In this document: piece after piece, positions 36,779 through 49,652 of the stretch | Layout of the letters: every line of letters starts with the position of its first letter | Numbering within the stretch: position 1 is the first letter of the stretch | Position numbers and translations under genes: made by a program | Source: Nomia melanderi | Taxonomy: Eukaryota; Arthropoda; Insecta; Hymenoptera; Halictidae | Assembly: GCF_051020985.1 (NCBI RefSeq) | Contig: NW_027475147.1 | Span: forward strand, 930,001-994,000 | Length of the DNA stretch: 64,000 bases | Direction of reading: 5' to 3' | The notes under the pieces: model-generated | Databases searched by the model: none | What the model was told of the DNA's origin: nothing | Seen by the model: the letters and a program-made list of their open reading frames with translations, nothing else

Positions 36779-39700
36779 CAGATATATATTGGATTTTTCC
36801 CTGACCCTGAGTGTCCGACCCCATGAGACGGTGGTTTTCTCAGCCCCTGTTGGTCCGAGGTCGATCCCGCTGCACAGATTCATGCGCCAGGGCCTCCTAC
36901 AGACAACGCACTTTGATTTATTGCGCTATCTCTAATAGCACCCGAGATATTACCAGATATATATTGCATTTTTCCTTGACCCTGACAGTCCGGCCCCATG
37001 TGGCGATGGTTTTCTCGGTCCCTCGTGGTCCGAGGTCGATCCGGCTGAACAGATTCATGCGCCAAGGCTTCCTGCAGACAATGCACTTTGATTTATTGCG
37101 CTATCTTCAATAGCACCCGAGATATCACCAGATATATATTGGATTTTTCCTTGACCCTGACAGTCCGGCCCCATGTGTCGATGGTTTACTCGGTCCCTCA
37201 TGGTCCGAGGACGATCCGGCTGAACAGATTCATGCGCCAAGGCTTCCTGCAGGCAATTCACTTTGGTTTATTGCGCGATCTGTAATAGCACCCGAGATAT
37301 CAACAGATATATGCTGGATTTTTACATGACCTTGGGTGACGGATTCCGAATATCTGTAATTTTCTCGGCCCCTGGTGGTCCGAGGTAGTTCCTGCTGCAC
37401 AGATTCATTCGCCAGTGCCTCCTACAGACAATGCGCTTTGATTTATTGCGCTATCTCTAATAGCACCCGAGATATCACCAGATATATATTGGATTTTTCC
37501 CTGACCCTGCCAGTCCGACCCCATGAGACGGTGATTTTCTCGGACCCTTGTGGTCCGAGGTCGATCCCGCTGCACAGATTCATGCGCCAGGGCCTGCTAC
37601 AGACAATGCACTTTGATTTATTGGGCTATCTGTAATAGCACCCGAGGAAGCACCATATATATGCTGGATTTTTACATGACTTTGGGTGACGGATACAGAA
37701 AATCTGTAATTTTCTCGGCCCCTGGAGATCCGAGGTCCTTCCTGCTTCACGGATTCATGCGCCAGGGCCTCCTGCAGACAATGCACTTTGATTTATTGCG
37801 CTATCTTTAATAGCATCCGAGATATCACCAGATATATATTGGATTTTTCCTTGACCCTGACAGTCCGGCCCCATGTGTCGATGGTCTTCTCGGTCCCTCG
37901 TGGTCCGAGGTAGACCCCGCTGCAGAGATTCATGCGCCAGGGCCCCATGCAGATAATTCACTTTGATTTATTCCGCTATCTCTAATAGCACCCGAGATAT
38001 CACCAGATATATATTGGATATTCCCCTGACCCTGAGTGTCCGGCCCCATGTGACTGTGGTTTACTCGGCCCCTGGTTGTCCGAGGTCGGTCCCGCTGCAC
38101 AGATTCATGCGCCAGGGCCTCCTACAGACAATGCACTTTGATTTATTGCGCTATCTGTAATACCACCCGAGATATCACCAGATATATATTGGATTTTCCC
38201 CTGACCCTGAGTGTCCGGCCCCATGAGACTGTGGTTTTCTCGGCCCCTGGTGGTCCGAGGTCGTTCCCGCTGCACAGATTCATGCGCCAGGGCCTCCTAC
38301 AGACAATGCACCTTGATTTATTGCGCTATCTGTAATAGCACCCGGGACATCACCACATATATATTGGATTTTTCCCTGACCCAGAGTGTCCGGCCCCATG
38401 AGACGGTGGTTTTCTCGGCCCCTGGTGGTCCGAGGTCGTTCCCGCTGTACAGATTCATGCGCCAGGGCCTCCTACAGACATTGCACTTTGATTTATTGGG
38501 CTATCTGTAATAGCACCCGAGATATCACCTCATATATATTGGATTTTTCCCTGACCATGAGTGTCCGGCCCCAAGTGTCGGTGGATTTCTCGGCCCCTCG
38601 TGATCCGAGGTCGTTCCCGCTGCACAGATTCATGCGCCAGGGCCTCCTGCAGACAATTCGCTTTGGTTTATTGCGCTATCTCTAATAGCATCCGAGATAT
38701 CACCAGATATATATTGGATTTTTCCCCGACCCTGAGTGTCCGGCCCCATGAGACGGTGGTTTTCTCGGCCCCTGGTGGTCCGACGTCGTTCGTGCTGCAC
38801 AGATTCATGCGACAGGGCCTCCCGCAGAAAATGCACTTTGATTTATTGCGCTATATCTAATAGCACCCGAGATATCGCCAGATATATATTGGATTTTTCC
38901 CCGACCCTGACTGTCCGGCCCCATGAGACGGTGGTTTTCTCGGCCCCTGGTTGTCCGAGGTTGTTCCCGCTGTCCAGATTCATGCGCCAGGGCCTCCTAC
39001 AGACAATGCACTTTGATTTATTGTGCTATCTGTAATAGCACCTGAGAAAGCTCCATATATATGCTGGATTTTTACATGACTTTGGGTGACGGATACCGAA
39101 AATCTGTAATTTTCTCGGCCCCTGGTGGTCTGATGTCGTTCCCGCTGCACAGATGCATGCGCCAGGGCCACCTGCAGATAATTCACTTTGGTTTATTGCG
39201 CTATCTCTAATGGCACCCGAGATATCACCAGATAAATATTGTATTTTCCCCTGACCCTGAGTGTCCGGCCAAATGAGACTGTAGTTTTCTCGGCCCCTGG
39301 TGGTCCGAGGTCCTTCCCGTTGCACAGATTCATGCGCCAGGGCCTCCTGCAGACAATGCACTTTGATTTATTGCGCCATCTGTAATAGCACCCGAGATAT
39401 CACCAGATATATATTAGATTTTTCCCTGACCCAGAGTGTCCGGCCCCATGAGACGGTGGTTTTCTCGGCACCTAGTTGTCCGAGGTCGTTCCCGCTGCAC
39501 AGATTCATGCGCCAGGGCCTCTTGCAGATAATTCACTTTGGTTTATTGCGCTATCTCTAATAGCACCCGAGATATCACCTGATATACATTGGATTTTTCC
39601 CTGACCATGTGTGTCCGGCCCCAATTGTCGGTGGTTTTCTCGGCCCCTCGTGATCCGAGGTCGTTCCCGCTGCACAGATTCATGCGCCAGGTCCTCCTGC

Positions 39701-39828
39701 AGGCAATTCACTTTGGTTTATTGCGCTATCTCTAACAGCATCCGAGATATCACCAGATATATATTGGATTTTTCCCCGACCCTGAGTGTCCGGCCCCATG
39801 AGACGGTGGTTTTCTCGGCCCCTGGTGG

Positions 39829-40811
39829 TCCGAGGTCGTTCCCGCTGCACAGATTCATGCGCCAGGGCCGCCTACAGACAATGCACTTTGATTTATTGCG
39901 CTATCTGTAATAGCACCCAAGATATCACCAGATATATATTGGATTTTTCCCTTACCCTGAGTGTCCGGCCCCACGAGACGGTGGTTTTCTCGGCCCCTGG
40001 TGGTCCTAGGTCGTTCCCGCTGCACAGATGCATGCGCCAGGGCCTCCTGCAGATAATTCCCTTTGGCTTATTGCGCTATCTCTAATAGCACCCGAGATAT
40101 CACCAGATATATATTGGATTTTTCCCCGACCCTGAGTGTCCGGCCCCATGAGACGGTGGTTTTCTCGGCCGCTGGTGGTCCGAGGTCGTTCCCGCTGGCC
40201 AGATTCATGCGCCAGGGCCACCTACAGACAATGCACTTTGATTTATTGCGCTATCTGTAATAGCACCCGAGATATCACCAGATATATATTGGATTTTTCC
40301 CTGACCCTGAGTGTCCGGCCCCATGAGACTGTGGTTTTCTCGGCCCCTGGTGGTCCGACTATGTTCCCGCTGTACAGATTCGTGCGCCAGGGCCTCCTGC
40401 AGACAATGCACTTTCATTTATTGCGCTATCTGTAATAGCACCCGAGATATCACCAGATAAATATTGGTTTTTCCCCTGACGCTGAGTGTCCGGCCCCATG
40501 AGACGGTGGTTTTCTCGGCCCCTGGTGGCCCGAGGTCGTTCCCGTTGCACAGATTCATGCGCCAGGGCCTCCTGCAGATAATTCACTTTGGTTTATTGCG
40601 CTATCTCTAATAGCACCCGAGATATCACCAGATATATATTGGATTTTCCCCTGACCCTGAGTGTCCGGCCCCATGAGACTGTGGTTTTCTCGGCCCCTGG
40701 TGGTCCGAGGTCGTTCCCGCTGCACAGATTCATGCGCCAGGGCCTTCTACAGACAATGCACTTTGATTTATTGCGCTATCTGTAATAACACCCGAGATAT
40801 CACCAGATATA
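39829..40811 (+). repeat. Copy of segment X joined to the right end of Y copy 1
   Basis: Partner of 26,880-28,212 with a two-monomer deletion. One difference noticed is GCTGTACAGATTCG near 40,371 against GCTGCACAGATTCG. Its position directly after Y copy 1 gives the order X-Y-X', expected from a tandem duplication of about 12.95 kb. Confidence 0.85.
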
Positions 40812-42304
40812 TATTGGATTTTTCCCTGACCCTGAGTGTCCGGCCCCATGAGACTGTGGTTTTCTCGGCCCCTGGTGGTCCGAGGTCGTTCCCCTTTCAC
40901 AGATTCATGCGCCAGGGCCTCCTGCAGATAATTCACTTGGATTTATTGCGCTATCTGTAATAGCACCCGAGATATCACCAGGTATATATTGGATTTTTCA
41001 CTGACCCTAAGTGTCCGGCCCCTCGGGACGGTGGTTTTCTCGGCCCCTGGTGGTCCGAGGTCGTTCCCGCTGCACAGATTCATGCGCCAGGGCCTCCTAC
41101 AGACAATGCACTTTGATTTATTGCGCTATCTGTAATAGCACCCGAGATATCACCAGATATATATTGGATTTTCCCCTGACCCTGACTGTCCGGCCCCTTG
41201 AGACTGTCGTTTTCTCGGCTCCTGGTGGTCCGAGGTCGTTCCCGTTGCACAGATTCATGCGCCAGGGTCTCCTGCAGATAATTCACTTTGGTTTATTGCG
41301 CTATCTCTAATAGCACCCGAGATATGACCAGATATATATTGGATTTTCCCCTGACCCTGAGTGTCCGGCCCAATGAGACTGTGGTTTCCTCGGCCCCTGG
41401 TGGTCCGAGGTCGATCCCGCTGCACAGATCCATGCGCCAGGGCCTCCTGCAGATAATTCACTTTCTTTTATTGCGCTATCTCTAATAGCACCCGAGATAT
41501 CACCAGATATATATTGGATTTTTCCCTTACCCTGAGTGTCCGGCCCCATGAGACGGTGGTTTTCTCGGCCCCTGGTGGTCCGAGGTCGTTCCCGCTGCAC
41601 AGATTCATGCGCCAGGGCCTCCTGCAGATAATTCACTTTCGTTTATTGTGCTATCTCTAATAGCACCCGAGATATCACCAGATATATATTGGATTTTTCC
41701 CTTACCCTGAGTGTCCGGCCCCATGAGACGGTGGTTTTCTCGGCCCCTGGTGGACCGAGGTCGTTCCCGCTGCACAGATTCATGCGCCAGGGCTTCCTGC
41801 AGATAATTCATTTTGGTTTATTGCGCTATCTCTAATAGCGCCCGAGATATCACCAGATATATATTGGATTTTTCCCTTACCCTGAGTGTCCGGCCTCATG
41901 AGACGGTGGTTTTCTCGGACCCTGGTGGTCCGAGGTCGTTCCCGTTGCACAGATTCATGCGCCAGGGCCTCCTGCAGATAATTCACTTTGGCTTATTGCG
42001 CTATCTCTAATACCACCCGAGATATCACCAGATATATATTGGATTTTCCCCTGACCCTGAGTGTCCGGCCCCATGAGACTGTGGTTTCCTCGGCCCCTGG
42101 TGGTCCGAGGTCGTTCCCGCTGCTCAGATTCATGCGCCAGGGCCTCCTGCAGATAATTCACTTTCGTTTATTGCGCTATCTGTAATAGCACCCGAGATAT
42201 CACCAGATATATATTGGATTTTCACTGACCCTAAGTGTCCGGCCCCTCGGGACGGTGGTTTTCTCGGCCCCTGGTGGTCCGAGGTCGTTCCCGCTGCACA
42301 GATG

Positions 42305-42902
42305 CATGCGCCAGGGCCTCCTGCAGATAATTCCCTTTGGATTATTGCGCTATCTGTAATAGCACCCGAGATATCACCAGATATATATTGGATTTTCCCC
42401 TGACCCTGACTGTCCGGCCCCTTGAGACTGTCGTTTTCTCGGCCCCTGGTGGTCCGAGGTCGTTCCCGTTGCACAGATTCATGCGCCAGGGCCTCCTACA
42501 GACAATGCACTTTGATTTATTGCGCTATCTGTAATAGCACCCGCGATATAACCAGATATATATTGGATTATTCCCTGACCCTGAGTGTCCGGCCCCATGA
42601 GACGGTGGTTTTCTCGGCCCGTGGTGGTCCGAGGTCGTTCCCGCTGCACAGATTCATGCGCCAGGGCCTCCTGCAGATAAGTCACTATGGTTTGTTGCGC
42701 TATCTCTAATAGCACCCGAGATATCACCAGGTATATATTGGATTTTCCCCTGTCCTTGAGTGTCCGGCCTCATGAGACGGTGGTTTTCTTGGCTCCTGGT
42801 GGTCCGAGGTCGTCCCCGCTGCACAGATGCATGCGCCAGGGCCTCCTGCAGATAATTCACTTTGGTTTATGGCGCTATCTCTAATAGCACCCGAGATATC
42901 AC
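42305..42902 (+). repeat. Dispersed duplication E (7,348-bp offset), copy 1
   Basis: Matches 49,653-50,250. Shared markers are CCCTTTGGATTATTGCGC, GGCCCCTTGAGACTGTCG, CACCCGCGATATAACC, GATAAGTCACTATGGTTTGT and GTTTATGGCGCTATC. No differences were noticed by eye. Confidence 0.9.
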
Positions 42903-43084
42903 CAGATATATATTTGATTTTTCCCAGACCCTGAGTGTCCGGCCCCATGAGACGGTGGTTTTCTCGGCCCCTGGTGGTCCGAGGTCGTTCCCGCTGCCCG
43001 GATTCATGCCCCAGGGCCTCCTACAGACAATGCAGTTTGGTTTATTGCGCTATCAGTAATAGCACCCGAGATATCACCAGATAT

Positions 43085-43664
43085 ATGCTGGATTTTTACA
43101 TGACCTTGGGTGACGGATTCCGAATATCTGTAATTTTCTCGGCCACTGGTGGTCCGAGGTCGTTCCTGGGGCACAGATTCATGCGCCAGGGCCTCCTACA
43201 GACAATGCACTTTGATTTATTGCGCTACCTGTAATAGCACCCGAGATATCACCAGATATATTTTGGATTTTTCCCTGACCCTGAGTGTCCGACTCCACGA
43301 GACGGTGGTTTTCTCGGCCACTGTTGGTCCGAGGTCGTTCCCGCTGCACAGATTCATTCGCTAGGGCCTCCTGCAGACAATGCACTTTGATTTATCGCGC
43401 TATCTCAAATAGCACCCGAGATATCACCAGATATATATTGGATTTTTCCCTGACCCTGATTGTCCGGCCCCATGAGACGGTGGTTTTCTCGGCCCCTGGT
43501 GGTCCGAGGTCGTCCCCGCCGCCCGGATTCATGCGCCAGGGCCTCCTACAGACAATGCACTTTGGTTTATTGCGCTATCATTAATAGCACCCGAGATATC
43601 ACCAGATATATGCTGGATTTTTACATGACCTTGGGTGACGGATTCCGAATATCTGTAATTTTCT
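43085..43664 (+). repeat. Two type i divergent monomers in domain 5
   Basis: Divergent segments start near 43,085 and 43,610, three monomers apart, each followed by CTCGGCCACTGGTGG and GTTCCTGGGGCACAG. The shared flank shows that the second is a local copy of the first, or the reverse. Confidence 0.85.
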
Positions 43665-43796
43665 CGGCCACTGGTGGTCCGAGGTCGTTCCTGGGGCACA
43701 GATTCATTCGTCAGTGCCTCCTACAGACAATGCACTTTGATTTATTGCGCTATCTGCAATAGCACCCGAGATATCACCAGATATATATTGGATATT

Positions 43797-44495
43797 CCCC
43801 TGACCCTGAGTGTCCGGCCCCATGAGACGGCGGTTTTCTCTGCCCCTGGTGGTCCGAGGTCGTTCCCGCTGCACAGATTCATGCGCCAGGGCCTCCTACA
43901 GACAATGCACTTTGATTTATTGCGCTATCTGTAATAGCACCCGAGATATCACCGGATATGTATTTGATTTTTCCCCGACCCTGAGTGTCCGGCCCCATGA
44001 GATGATGGTTTTCCGGTCCCCTGGTGGCCCGAGGCCGTTCCCGCTGCACAGATGCATGCGCCAGGGCCTCCTGCAAATAATTCACTTTGGTATATTGCGC
44101 TATCTCTAATAACACCCGTGATTTCACCAGATATATATTGGATTTTTCCCTGACCCTGAGTGTCCGGCCCCATGAGACGGTGGCTGTCTCGGCCCCTGGT
44201 GGTCCGAGGTCGTTCCCACTGCACAGATTCATGCGCCAGGGCCTCCTACAGACAACGCACTTTTTTTTATTGCGCTATCTGTAATAGCACCCGAGATATC
44301 ACCAGATATATATTGGATTTTTCCCTGACCCTGTGTGTCCGGCCCCATGTGTCGTTGGTTTTCTCGGCCCCTGGTGATCCGAGGTCGTTCCCGCTGCACA
44401 GGTTCATGCGCCAGGGCCTCCTACAGACAATGCACTTTGATTTATTGCGCTATCTGTAATAGCACCCGAGATATCACCAGATATATATTGGATTT
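43797..44495 (+). repeat. Eleven-monomer (1,925-bp) duplication F, copy 1
   Basis: Matches 45,722-46,420. Shared markers are TTTTCTCTGCCCC, CACCGGATATGTATTTG, GAGATGATGGTTTTC, GAGGCCGTTCCC, CACTTTTTTTTATTGCGC and CATGTGTCGTTGG. Confidence 0.9.
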
Positions 44496-44529
44496 TTGCC
44501 TGACCCTGAGTTCTCGGCACCATGAGACT

Positions 44530-45650
44530 GTGGTTTTCGCGGCCCCTGGTGGTCCGAGGTCGTTCCCGCTGCACAGATGCATGCGCCACGGCCTCCTGCA
44601 GATAATTCACTTTGGTTTATTGCGCTATCTCCAATATCACCCGAGATATCACCAGATATATATTCGATTTTCCCCTGACCCTGAGTGTCCGGCCCCATGT
44701 GACTGTGGTTTTCTCGGCACCTGGTGCTCCGAGGTCGTCCGAGCTGCACAGATTCATGCGCCAGGGCCTCCTACAAACAATGCACTTTGATTTATTGTGC
44801 TATCTGTAATAGCACCCGAGATATCACCAGATATATATTGAATTTTTCCCTGACCCTGAGTGTCCGGCCCCATGAGACGGTGGTTTTCTCGGCCCCTGGT
44901 GGTCCGAGGTCGTTACCGCTGCACAGATGCATGCGCCACGGCCTCCTGCAGATAATTCACTTTGGTTTATTGCGCTATCTCCAATATCACCCGAGATATC
45001 ACCAGATATATATTCGATTTTCCCCTGACCCTGAGTGTCCGGCCCCATGTGACTGTGGTTTTCTCGGCCCATGGTGTTCCGAGGTCTTCCGAGCTGCACA
45101 GATTAATGCGCCAGGGCCTCCTGCAGATAATTCACTTTGGTTTATTGCGCTATCCCTAATAGCACCAGAGATATCACCAGATATATATTGGATTTTCCCC
45201 TGACCCTGAGTGTCCGGCCCCATGTGAATGTGGTTTTCTCGGCCCCTGGTGTTCCGAGGTCGTCCGAGCTGCACAGATTCATGCGCCAGGGCCTCCTACA
45301 GACAATGCACTTTGATTTATTGTGCTATATATAATAGCACCCGAGATATCACCAGATATATATTGGATTTTTCCCTGACCCTGAGTGTCCGGCCCCATGA
45401 GACGGTGGTTTTCTCGGCCCCTGGTGGTCCGAGGTCGTTCCCGCTGCACAGATGCATGCGCCAGGGCCTCCTGCAGATAATTCACTTTGGTTTATTGCGC
45501 TATCCCTAATAGCACCAGAGATATCACCAGATATATATTGGATTTTCCCCTGACCCTGAGTGTCCGGCCCCATGTGACTATGGTTTTCTCGGCCCCTCGT
45601 GTTCCGAGGTCGTCCGAGCTGCACAGATTAATGCGCCAGGGCCTCCTGCA
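44530..45650 (+). repeat. Dimer-period (350-bp) stretch with GTCCGAGCTGC variant
   Basis: Pairs at 350-bp spacing are 44,530-44,715 with 44,880-45,065, and 45,130-45,280 with 45,480-45,630. Alternate monomers carry CATGTGAC or CATGTGAA and TCCGAGCTGCACAG in place of TCCCGCTGCACAG. Two units read CTCCAATATCACCC (44,629 and 44,979), losing the usual TAATAG. This is the clearest dimeric alternation in the window. Confidence 0.8.
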
Positions 45651-45721
45651 GATAATTCACTTTGGTTTATTGCGCTATCTCTAATAGCACCCGATATATC
45701 ATCAGATATACATTGGATTTT

Positions 45722-46420
45722 CCCCTGACCCTGAGTGTCCGGCCCCATGAGACGGTGGTTTTCTCTGCCCCTGGTGGTCCGAGGTCGTTCCCGCTGCACA
45801 GATTCATGCGCCAGGGCCTCCTACAGACAATGCACTTTGATTTATTGCGCTATCTGTAATAGCACCCGAGATATCACCGGATATGTATTTGATTTTTCCC
45901 CGACCCTGAGTGTCCGGCCCCATGAGATGATGGTTTTCTGGTCCCCTGGTGGCCCGAGGCCGTTCCCGCTGCACAGATGCATGCGCCAGGGCCTCCTGCA
46001 AATAATTCACTTTGGTATATTGCGCTATCTCTAATAACACCCGTGATTTCACCAGATATATATTGTATTTTTCCCTGACCCTGAGTGTCCGGCCCCATGA
46101 GACGGTGGCTGTCTCGGCCCCTGGTGGTCCGAGGTCGTTCCCACTGCACAGATTCATGCGCCAGGGCCTCCTACAGACAACGCACTTTTTTTTATTGCGC
46201 TATCTGTAATAGCACCCGAGATATCACCAGATATATATTGGATTTTTCCCTGACCCTGTGTGTCCGGCCCCATGTGTCGTTGGTTTTCTCGGCCCCTGGT
46301 GATCCGAGGTCGTTCCCGCTGCACAGGTTCATGCGCCAGGGCCTCCTACAGACAATGCACTTTGATTTATTGCGCTATCTGTAATAGCACCCGAGATATC
46401 ACCAGATATATATTGGATTT
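45722..46420 (+). repeat. Eleven-monomer duplication F, copy 2
   Basis: Partner of 43,797-44,495. Differences noticed are GACGGTGG for GACGGCGG near 45,758, TTTTCTGGTCCC for TTTTCCGGTCCC near 45,936 and TATTGTATTTTTC near 46,061. Confidence 0.9.
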
Positions 46421-46734
46421 TCCCCTGACCCTGAGTGTCCGGCCCCATGAGACGGTGGTTTTCTCGGCCCCTGGTGGTCGGAGGTCGTTCGAGCTGCACC
46501 GACTCATGCGCCAGGGCCTCCTACAGACAATGCACTTTGATTTATTGTGCTATCTGTAATAGCACCCGAGATATCACCAGATATATATTGGATTTTGCCC
46601 TGACCCTGAGTGTCCGGCCCCATGAGACGGTGGTTGTCTCGGCCCCTAGTGGTCCGAGGTCGTTCCCGCTGCACAGATTCATGCGCCAGGGCCTCCTACA
46701 AACAATGCACTTTTATTTATTGCGCTATCTGTAA

Positions 46735-48460
46735 TAGCACCCGAGATATCACCAGATATATATTGGATTTTACCCTGACCCTGAGTGTCCGGCCCTATGT
46801 GACGGTGGTTGTCTCGGCCCCTGGAGGTCCGAGGTCGTTCCCGCTGCACAGATTCACGCGCCAGGGCCTCCTGCAGATAATTCACTTTGGTTTATTGCGC
46901 TATCTCTGATAGCACCCGAGATATCACCAGATATATATTGGATTTTCCCCTGACCCTGAGTGTCCGGGCCCATGAGACTGCGGTTTTCTCGGCCCCTGGT
47001 GGTCCGAGGTCGTTCCCGCTGCACAGATTCATGCGCCAGGGCCTCCTACAGACAATGCACTTTGATTTATTGCGCTATCTGTAATAGCACCCGAGATATC
47101 ACCGGATATATGTTGGATTTTTCCCAGACCCTGAGTGTCCGGCCCCATGAGACGGTGGTTGTCTCGGCCTCTGGTGGTCCGAGGTCGTTCCCGCTGCACA
47201 GATTCATGCGCCAGGGTCTCCTACAGACAATGCACTTTGATTTATTGCGCTATCTGTAATAGCACCCGAGTTATCACCAGATCTATATTGGATTTTCCCC
47301 TGACCCAGAGTGTCTGGCCCCATGAGACTGTGGTTTTCTCGGCCCTTTGTGGTCCGAGGTCGATCCCGTTGCACAGATTCATGCGCCAGGGCCTCCTGCA
47401 GATAATTCACATTGGTTTATTGCGCTATCTCTAATAGCACCCGATATATCATCAGATATACATTGGATTTTCCCCTGACCCTGAGTGTCCGGCCCCATGA
47501 GACTGTGGTTTTCTCGGCCCCTGGTCGTCCGAGGTCGTTCCCGCTGCACAGATTCATGCGCCAGGGCCTCCTACAGACAATGCACTTTGATTTATTGCGC
47601 TATCTGTAATAGCACCCGAGATATCACCAGATATATATTGGATTTTTCACTGACCCTGAGTGTGCGGCCCCATGAGACGGTGGTTTTCTCGTACCCTGGT
47701 GGTCCGAGGTCGTTCCCGCTGCACAGATTCATGCGCCAGGGCCTCCTACAAACAATGCACTTTGATTTATTGCGCTATCTGTAATAGCAGCCGAGATATC
47801 ACCAGATATATATTGGATTTTACCCTGACCCTGAGTGTCCGGCCCTATGTGACGGTGGTTGTCTCGGCCCCTGGAGGTCCGAGGTCGTTCCCGCTGCACA
47901 GATTCATGCGCCAGGGCCTCCTGCAGATAATTCCCTTTGGTTTATTGCGCTATCTCTGATAGCACCCGAGATATCACCAGATATATATTGGATTTTCCCC
48001 TGACCCTGAGTGTCCGGCCCCATGAGACTGTGGTTTTCTCGGCCCCTGGTGGTCCGAGGTCGTTCCCGCTGCACAGATTCATGCGCCAGGGCCTCCTACA
48101 GACAATGCACATTGATTTATTGCGCTATCTGTAATAGCACCCGAGTTATCACCAGATCTATATTGGATTTTCCCCTGACCCTGAGTGTCCGGCCCCATGA
48201 GACTGTGGTTTTCTCGGCCCCTTGTGGTCCGAGGTCGTTCCCGTTGCACAGATTCATGCGCCAGGGCCTCCTGCAGATAATTCACTTTGGTTTATTGCGC
48301 TATCTCTAATAGCACCCGATATATCATCAGATATACATTGGATTTTCCCCTGACCCTGAGTGTCCGGCCCCATGAGACTGTGGTTTTCTCGGCCCCTGGA
48401 GGTTCGAGGACGTTCCCGCTGCACAGATTCATGCGCCAGGGCCTCCTACAGGTAATGCAC
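46735..48460 (+). repeat. Interleaved 875- and 1,050-bp repeats
   Basis: CCGAGTTATCACCAGATC at 47,267 recurs at 48,142 (875 bp). CCCGATATATCATCAGATA occurs near 45,692, 47,442 and 48,317. GGCCCTATGTGACGG with CTCTGATAGCACC recurs at 46,79x-46,91x and 47,84x-47,96x (1,050 bp). The mixed spacings show exchange in five- and six-monomer steps. Confidence 0.8.
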
Positions 48461-49652
48461 TTTGATTTATTGCGCTATCTGTAATAGCACCCGAGATATC
48501 ACCAGATATATATTGGATTTTTCCCTGACCCTGAGTGTCCGGCCCCATGAGAAGGTGGTTGTCTCGCCCCTGGTGCTCCGAGGTCGTTCCCGCTGCACAG
48601 ATTCATGCGCCAGGGCCTCCTACAGACAATGCACTTTGATTTATTGCGCTATCTGTAATAGCACCCGAGATATCACCACATATATATTGGATTTTCACTG
48701 ACCCTGAGTGTCCGGCCCCATGAGACGGTGGTTTTCTCGGTCCCTGGTGTTCTGAGGTCGTTCCCGCTGCACAGATTCATGCGCCAGGGCCTCCTACAGA
48801 CAATGCACTTTGGTTTATTGCGCTATCTCTAATAGCACCCGAGATATCAGCAGATATATATTGGATTTTTCACTGACAGTGAGTGTCCGGCCCCATGAGA
48901 CGGTCGTTTTCTCGGCCCCTGGTGGTCCGAGGTCGTTCCCGCTGCACAGATTCATGCGCCAGGGCCTCCTGCAAATAATTCACTTTGGTTTATTGCGCTA
49001 TCTCTAATAGCACCCGAGATATCACCAGATATATATTGGATTTTTCCCTGACCCTGAGTGCACGGCCCCATGAGACTGTGGTTTTCTCGGCCCCTGGTTT
49101 TCCGAGGTCGTTCCCGCTGCACAGGTTCATGCGCCAGGGTCTCCTACAGACAATGCACTTTCATTTATTGCGCTATCTGTAATAGCACCCGAGATATCAC
49201 CACCTATATATTGGATTTTTCCCTGACCCTGAGCGTCCGGCCCCATGAGACGGTCGTTTTCTCGGCCCCTGGTGGTCCGAGGTCGTTCCCGCTGCACAGA
49301 TTCATGCGCCAGGGCCTCCTACAGACAATGCACTTTGATTTATTGCGCTATCTGTAATAGCACCCGAGATATCACCATATATATATTGGATTTTCCCCTG
49401 ACCCTGAGGGTCCGGCACCATGAGACTGTGGTTTTCTCGGCCCCTGGTGGTCCGAGGTCGTTCCCGTTGCACAGATTCATGCGCCAGGGCCTCCTGCAGA
49501 TAATTCACTTTGGTTTATTGCGCTATCTCTAATAGCACCCGAGATATCACCAGATATATATTGGATTTTCCCCTGACCCTGAGTGTCCGGCCCCATGAGA
49601 CTGTGGCTTTCTCGGCCCCTGGTGCTCCGAGGTCGTTCCCGCTGCACAGATT

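Larger units (their letters stand above)
31887..39115 (+). repeat. Seven divergent monomers in Y copy 1
   Basis: Type i segments (GGTGACGGATTCCG or GGCGACGGATTCCG) start near 31,887, 33,111, 33,987, 35,562 and 37,311. Type ii segments (GACTTTGGGTGACGGATAC, then AGAAAATCTG or CGAAAATCTG) start near 37,661 and 39,061. Type ii units diverge over a longer stretch, from GAGGAAGCACC or GAGAAAGCTCC onwards, and have lost the GATATC site. Confidence 0.9.
28536..39735 (+). repeat. Large segmental duplication Y, copy 1 (~11.2 kb)
   Basis: Matches 50,232-63,182. The offset is 21,696 bp for 28,536 to about 28,950, then 21,172 bp for about 29,460-38,433, then 23,097 bp for about 38,646-39,540, then 23,447 bp to 39,735. 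Over the ~9-kb middle block I noticed only about six substitutions (near 29,553, 29,740, 31,036, 31,476, 32,525 and 33,238). It contains seven divergent-class monomers and most of the CAGTCCGGCC-type monomers. Counts are by eye, not from an alignment. Confidence 0.93.

Noticed and set aside
44724..45203. A 159-codon open frame
   Set aside because: It results from CTCCAATATCACCC replacing the usual TAATAG stop in one monomer. The reading then shifts through another satellite frame.
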